64,000 bases of DNA. Origin: G965202665 sp965243835 (GTDB lineage: Bacteria; Actinomycetota; Acidimicrobiia; Spongiisociales; Spongiisociaceae). Made by a program: the position numbers and the translations under genes. Where the stretch lies: assembly GCA_965243835.1 (NCBI GenBank), contig OZ251578.1:2852001-2916000 (forward strand), in the 5' to 3' direction. Below are positions 61,125 to 64,000 of this stretch, one piece after another; position 1 is the first letter of the stretch; each line of letters opens with the position of its first letter. The notes under the pieces were generated by a model that saw only the letters and a list, made by a program, of their open reading frames with translations, searched no databases and was not told where the DNA came from.

Positions 61125-61346
61125 TTGCCGAAAGACGACGTACTGCGGGTTCAGGGAAGCGTGTTGGAAACGTTGCCCAACGCCATGTTCCGAGTCGAGA
61201 TAGACGGCGGCTTGGAAGTCTTGGCCCGCGCGTCCGGAAAAATGCGCCGGGGCCGCTTCATCCGCATCCTGCCCGGCGACCGGGTGGACCTGGAACTGTC
61301 CACCTACGACCCCAGCCGGGGCCGCATCGTATGGCGGTACAAGTAA
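61125..61346 (+). CDS. infA: translation initiation factor IF-1
   Basis: 73 aa, single S1/OB fold that helps IF-3 and IF-2 on the 30S A site. VLETLPNAMFRVEIDGGLEV, SGKMRRGRFIRILPGDRVDL and SRGRIVWRYK are the IF-1 motifs. The start is TTG with AAAGGAGG upstream at short spacing; no nearer ATG is available. Here it stands alone, not in the usual ribosomal-protein operon with rpmJ and rpsM, so it could be a second, divergent copy. Confidence 0.92.
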   Translation: MPKDDVLRVQGSVLETLPNAMFRVEIDGGLEVLARASGKMRRGRFIRILPGDRVDLELSTYDPSRGRIVWRYK

Positions 61347-61380
61347 AACCCGCCATCCGCCCCGCCCGCCGGCGGAACCC

Positions 61381-62103
61381 TCAGAAAAAGGCCATGCGCG
61401 CCGCCGCTCCCAAGGCGGCGACGACGAAAAACCACCGAATCAGGTTCTCCCCTTTTCTAACCGCCAGCAGGGCTCCGGCGTAGGCCCCGAAGATGTTGCC
61501 CACGGCCATGGCCGCCCCCAACCGCAGGTCGACCTGCCCGGCGAGCAGGAACACCGCCAGGGTGGGAACCGTGTAAGCGCCGACGATGGCCACCTTGGCC
61601 GCGTTGGCTTCCACCAAATCCATCCCGCCCCCCCATACCAGGGCTACCAGCAACAACAGGGCCGCCCCGATCTGGATGAAACCGCCGTGCACCCCGATCA
61701 GGAACACGATCGTCCCCATCCAAAACGGGGGCAAACGAGGCACCCCCGCCCGCATCCGGCGTTGGGGGCGAAAGACGGCGGCGGCCGCCACCGCCACCAT
61801 CACCACGGCGAACACCCCCCGCAATCCGGCGGCGGGAACCAGTGTGGACAGCCATGATCCCAAAATCGCCCCCGCCAGGGCCGCCGGCACGTAACGGACC
61901 AAGCCCCGCCAGGGAACTTTGCCGCGCCGGTGGAAGGCGTAGGTCCCGGACAGGTTGGCGGCCAGAATGGCGATGCGGTTGGTGCCGTTGGCCACCGCCG
62001 CCCCCACCGCCTCGGTGAGGATGGGGATGGTAAGCACGGATCCCCCTCCCGCCATAGCATTAATGAACCCCAAGCCGCCCCCGGCCAGGAACAGCCATAG
62101 CAA
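61381..62103 (-). CDS. TauE/SafE family permease, paralogue 1
   Basis: 240 aa. Seven or eight helices with FINAMAGGGSVLTIPILTEA, NGTNRIAILAANLSGTYAF, FLIGVHGGFIQIGAALLLL and AANAAKVAIVGAYTVPTLAV, all of the TauE/SafE (sulfite or sulfur-anion exporter) family. No ATG or GTG exists in the right place in this frame: upstream codons RTDDNWI are homologous to those of paralogue 2, and the best start is TTG 62103. The amplified, decayed copies of its flanks fill the following 745 bases. Confidence 0.82.
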   Translation of the reverse strand: MLWLFLAGGGLGFINAMAGGGSVLTIPILTEAVGAAVANGTNRIAILAANLSGTYAFHRRGKVPWRGLVRYVPAALAGAILGSWLSTLVPAAGLRGVFAVVMVAVAAAAVFRPQRRMRAGVPRLPPFWMGTIVFLIGVHGGFIQIGAALLLLVALVWGGGMDLVEANAAKVAIVGAYTVPTLAVFLLAGQVDLRLGAAMAVGNIFGAYAGALLAVRKGENLIRWFFVVAALGAAARMAFF

Positions 62104-62848
62104 TATCCAATTGTCGTCCGTGCGGCACCGCCCTTTGTATCATCCGACAATACCGCCCCCGCCCCCAAAACCCGGAATTGAGGCGAACGCCCGACGCCTC
62201 CCCGCCCGCCTATCCGCCAAATCAAACGCGCCATAAACCGATTACGCACCGTGTTTCCCGAACCCCCAAGAAACGGAGCGACGCCCGGAAATGCCGTCCG
62301 TTCGTATGGACGACCCCGCCGTCGCCCCAAAAACCGGAATTGAGGCGGGCCCGACGCCTCCCCGTCCCGATATTCCCCAAACCGAACGGGCATGAAACCG
62401 GGCGACGCACCGTAATCCGGATACTCAAGGAACGAGCGACGCCCAAAAAGCCATACGGACAGCCGACCCCAACACCGTCGCCGCCAACCAACCCCCGGCG
62501 CAAACCCGCCCATAATCAACATCCACACGTCAACCATGCAACACCACCCCTTGTCCAACCGACAACGCCACCCCACCCCAAACCCAGCCTCGAGAAAGAC
62601 GCCCAACGCCTCCCCGCCCCCTCCCCCACCGCCAACCAACCCCGGCGCAAACCGCCACATCCAACACCCACACATTTCAACCTGTGACACCACCCCTTGT
62701 CCAACCCGACAACACCGCCTCCGCCCCAAAACCCGAAACGAGACGAGCGCCCGACGCCTCCCGTCCGTACTATCCCCCAACAGGACGCGCCGTGACAATT
62801 AGGCGACCACCGCGTTTTCCGAACCCTCAAGGAAACATGAGCGGCCCC
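62104..62848. repeat. decayed tandem remnants of tauE gene junctions
   Basis: A 745-base gap between the two permease genes with no credible gene. It contains about three worn copies of a unit made of the upstream flank of paralogue 1 (true copy CGTGCGGCACCGCCCTTTGT near 62118; worn copy CATGCAACACCACCCCTTGT near 62533) and of the 3' end of paralogue 2 (true copy ...AACGCCATGCGGATGGCCGA near 62857; worn copy ...AAGCCATACGGACAGCCGA near 62448). Differences are mainly G-to-A and T-to-C on the + strand although the genes lie on the - strand. It is strongly A+C-rich on +. Confidence 0.65.
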
Positions 62849-63568
62849 CTAGAAAAACGCCATGCGGATGGCCGACCCCACCGCGGCCGTTACCAGCACC
62901 CAGCGCGCCCAACCGGCCCCTTTTTCCACCGCCAGCCGGGCCCCGGTGTAGGCCCCGCTGACGTTGCCGGCGGCCATCACCAACCCCAACAGCAAATCAA
63001 CCTGTCCGGCGAACAGGAACACGGGCAGGGCCACCAGGGTGTAGGCGGCGATGATCACCACTTTGATCCCGTTGGCCTTGATCAGTTCCAACCCGCCTCC
63101 CAGCACCAGCCCCGCCAACAGCAGAAAACCCACCCCCACTTGCACGAACCCCCCGTAGGCCCCGATCAGGAAAAACACCACCGTCAGCCAAAAGGGGGAC
63201 AGCCGGGCCGGGCCTTCCTCCATCCACCGGCGGGGGCGGATAACCACGGTGGCCGCCACCAGGAAAATCACCACCGCGAATATTTCCCGCATCCAGTCGG
63301 TGGGCACCCGGGTGGCCAGCCACGCCCCCGCCCCCGACCCGGCCACCGCCCCGGGCAGAAAGCGCCCCACCGCCCGCCACGGGACTTTGCCGCCCTTGTG
63401 GTAGGCGAAGGTTCCGGCCAGGTTGGCCAGCAAAATCGCCACCCGGTTGGTGCCGTTGGCGACGGTCGCCCCCACCGCCTCGTTGAGAACGGGCACGGTC
63501 AACACCGACCCGCCCCCCGCCATGGAGTTGATGAAACCGGCCCCGAACCCGCCCGCGAACAGCAACAA
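62849..63568 (-). CDS. TauE/SafE family permease, paralogue 2
   Basis: 239 aa. GFINSMAGGGSVLTVPVLNE, NGTNRVAILLANLAGTFAYH, FFLIGAYGGFVQVGVGFLLL and KANGIKVVIIAAYTLVALPV align with paralogue 1 along the whole length. The start is taken as TTG 63568, which matches the start of paralogue 1; no ATG or GTG is available. Six bases downstream of the stop of the YbaK-like gene. Confidence 0.82.
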   Translation of the reverse strand: MLLFAGGFGAGFINSMAGGGSVLTVPVLNEAVGATVANGTNRVAILLANLAGTFAYHKGGKVPWRAVGRFLPGAVAGSGAGAWLATRVPTDWMREIFAVVIFLVAATVVIRPRRWMEEGPARLSPFWLTVVFFLIGAYGGFVQVGVGFLLLAGLVLGGGLELIKANGIKVVIIAAYTLVALPVFLFAGQVDLLLGLVMAAGNVSGAYTGARLAVEKGAGWARWVLVTAAVGSAIRMAFF

Positions 63569-63573
63569 GAAAA

Positions 63574-64000
63574 TCAGGTAGTCGTCCGTGCGCCACCGCC
63601 TTCCGGTTGGTGCGGACCATGCCCGGCTACGGAGTCCGCCGCCCCCGGGACATCGGAGGCGATAGGGCCCGTGATGGCGGAGATGAACCGGAGGTAGGCG
63701 GCGGTTTCCACCAACAGTTGCGCTCCCGGGGCCCCGGCGGAAACCGCAATCCGCTCCCACTCCAAGGCGGATTCGTCCACCGCCGCCGGGTAGGAGCGCT
63801 TGGCCCCGGGGACGGTCACCGCCCCCCGCCGGTATCCGGTCAGGCGGAGCACATCGGCCAGCGGGGCCATCTCCAAACGCCTGTCCCCCAACAGACGGGC
63901 CAGTTTTTTCAAGGACAGGACGCTCCCGGCCGGGATGAGGGCGAACACCGGACCGCGGGCGGAACCCACCGTCGCCAAAGTTTTGAACACCTGTCCCGGG
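63574..64000 (-). CDS. YbaK-like aminoacyl-tRNA deacylase (5' end outside window)
   Basis: The frame is open to the window edge, so the N-terminus is missing; the visible part is about 141 aa. VFKTLATVGSARGPVFALIP, SLKKLARLLGDRRLEMAPLA and RLTGYRRGAVTVPGAKRSYP match YbaK/EbsC proteins, which hydrolyse mischarged Cys-tRNA(Pro) or similar. The conserved Lys of the active site is in FKTL. The last 20 residues (GHGPHQPEGGGARTTT) extend past the family end. It lies just upstream of the permease. Confidence 0.82.
   Translation of the reverse strand, partial: PGQVFKTLATVGSARGPVFALIPAGSVLSLKKLARLLGDRRLEMAPLADVLRLTGYRRGAVTVPGAKRSYPAAVDESALEWERIAVSAGAPGAQLLVETAAYLRFISAITGPIASDVPGAADSVAGHGPHQPEGGGARTTT

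Noticed and set aside
1..64000. tRNA, rRNA, riboswitch or CRISPR loci
   Set aside because: Gaps between genes were read on both strands; no cloverleaf, rRNA-like stretch or regular repeat-spacer array was seen.

Overview
The window is 64 kb of high-GC chromosome, most likely from an actinobacterium. The evidence is a mycothiol-conjugate-amidase-like protein, a homodimeric-type pyruvate dehydrogenase E1, a complete-looking Complex I operon next to a menaquinone (menA) gene elsewhere in the window, and at least nine genes that start directly downstream of a -10 box (leaderless mRNAs). S-layer-homology proteins and a long Tad pilus operon would fit class Acidimicrobiia, but that rank is inference only.

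Layout. 1-11.2 kb: nuoF(partial)-G-H-I-J-K-L-M-N, tightly coupled, followed by a bactofilin-like membrane protein. 12.4-15.5 kb: SLH/Ig-like surface protein, divergent from a quinone oxidoreductase. 15.8-17.2 kb: a dead ISL3-family insertion sequence (three frameshifts, no target duplication). 17.6-21.1 kb: an accessory block with a minus-strand operon fic - ornithine-cyclodeaminase-like - membrane-anchored endonuclease-VII-like protein, divergent from a ParB-HTH/GIY-YIG fusion that has a perfect consensus promoter. 21.1-33.9 kb: ordinary metabolism (methyltransferase, menA, acyl-CoA dehydrogenase, hydrolase, enoyl-CoA hydratase, aceE, class V aminotransferase, mca, moaA) with a 27-residue-repeat protein, a dodecin and a broken AAA ATPase. 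34.1-48.2 kb: one Tad/Flp pilus operon with an AT-rich promoter. 48.2-50.4 kb: a visibly A+T-richer island with two PUA/EVE-like paralogues and a DEDDh exonuclease-BRCT protein. 50.4-56.1 kb: AAA ATPase, epimerase, C45 peptidase-like Ntn hydrolase, alcohol dehydrogenase, SDR. 56.2-59.5 kb: three pairs of paralogues on one strand (two excisionase-like HTH, two probable dual-OB proteins, two DUF488). 59.5-64 kb: MFS transporter, infA, two TauE/SafE permeases and a partial ybaK-like gene.

The most unusual signal is in the Tad operon and between the two TauE genes. At four places the junction between neighbouring genes (3' end of one, spacer, 5' end of the next) has been tandemly multiplied and has then decayed. 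The decay is directional: on the + strand T becomes C and G becomes A, whether the neighbouring genes lie on + or -. Loss of T removes stop codons, so the decayed stretches read as long proline/threonine/arginine-rich open frames (181, 592 and 337 residues in the Tad operon) that still touch their neighbours by TAAATG, ATGA or TGATG overlaps. One of the arrays contains a recent 388-bp perfect repeat with a 399-bp period. The strand dependence suggests that + is the lagging strand here.

Second-tier candidates for undescribed systems are the DUF488 x2 / OB x2 operon, the fic-OCD-EndoVII operon and the PUA x2 / exonuclease-BRCT island. No tRNA, rRNA, CRISPR array or reverse transcriptase was seen.
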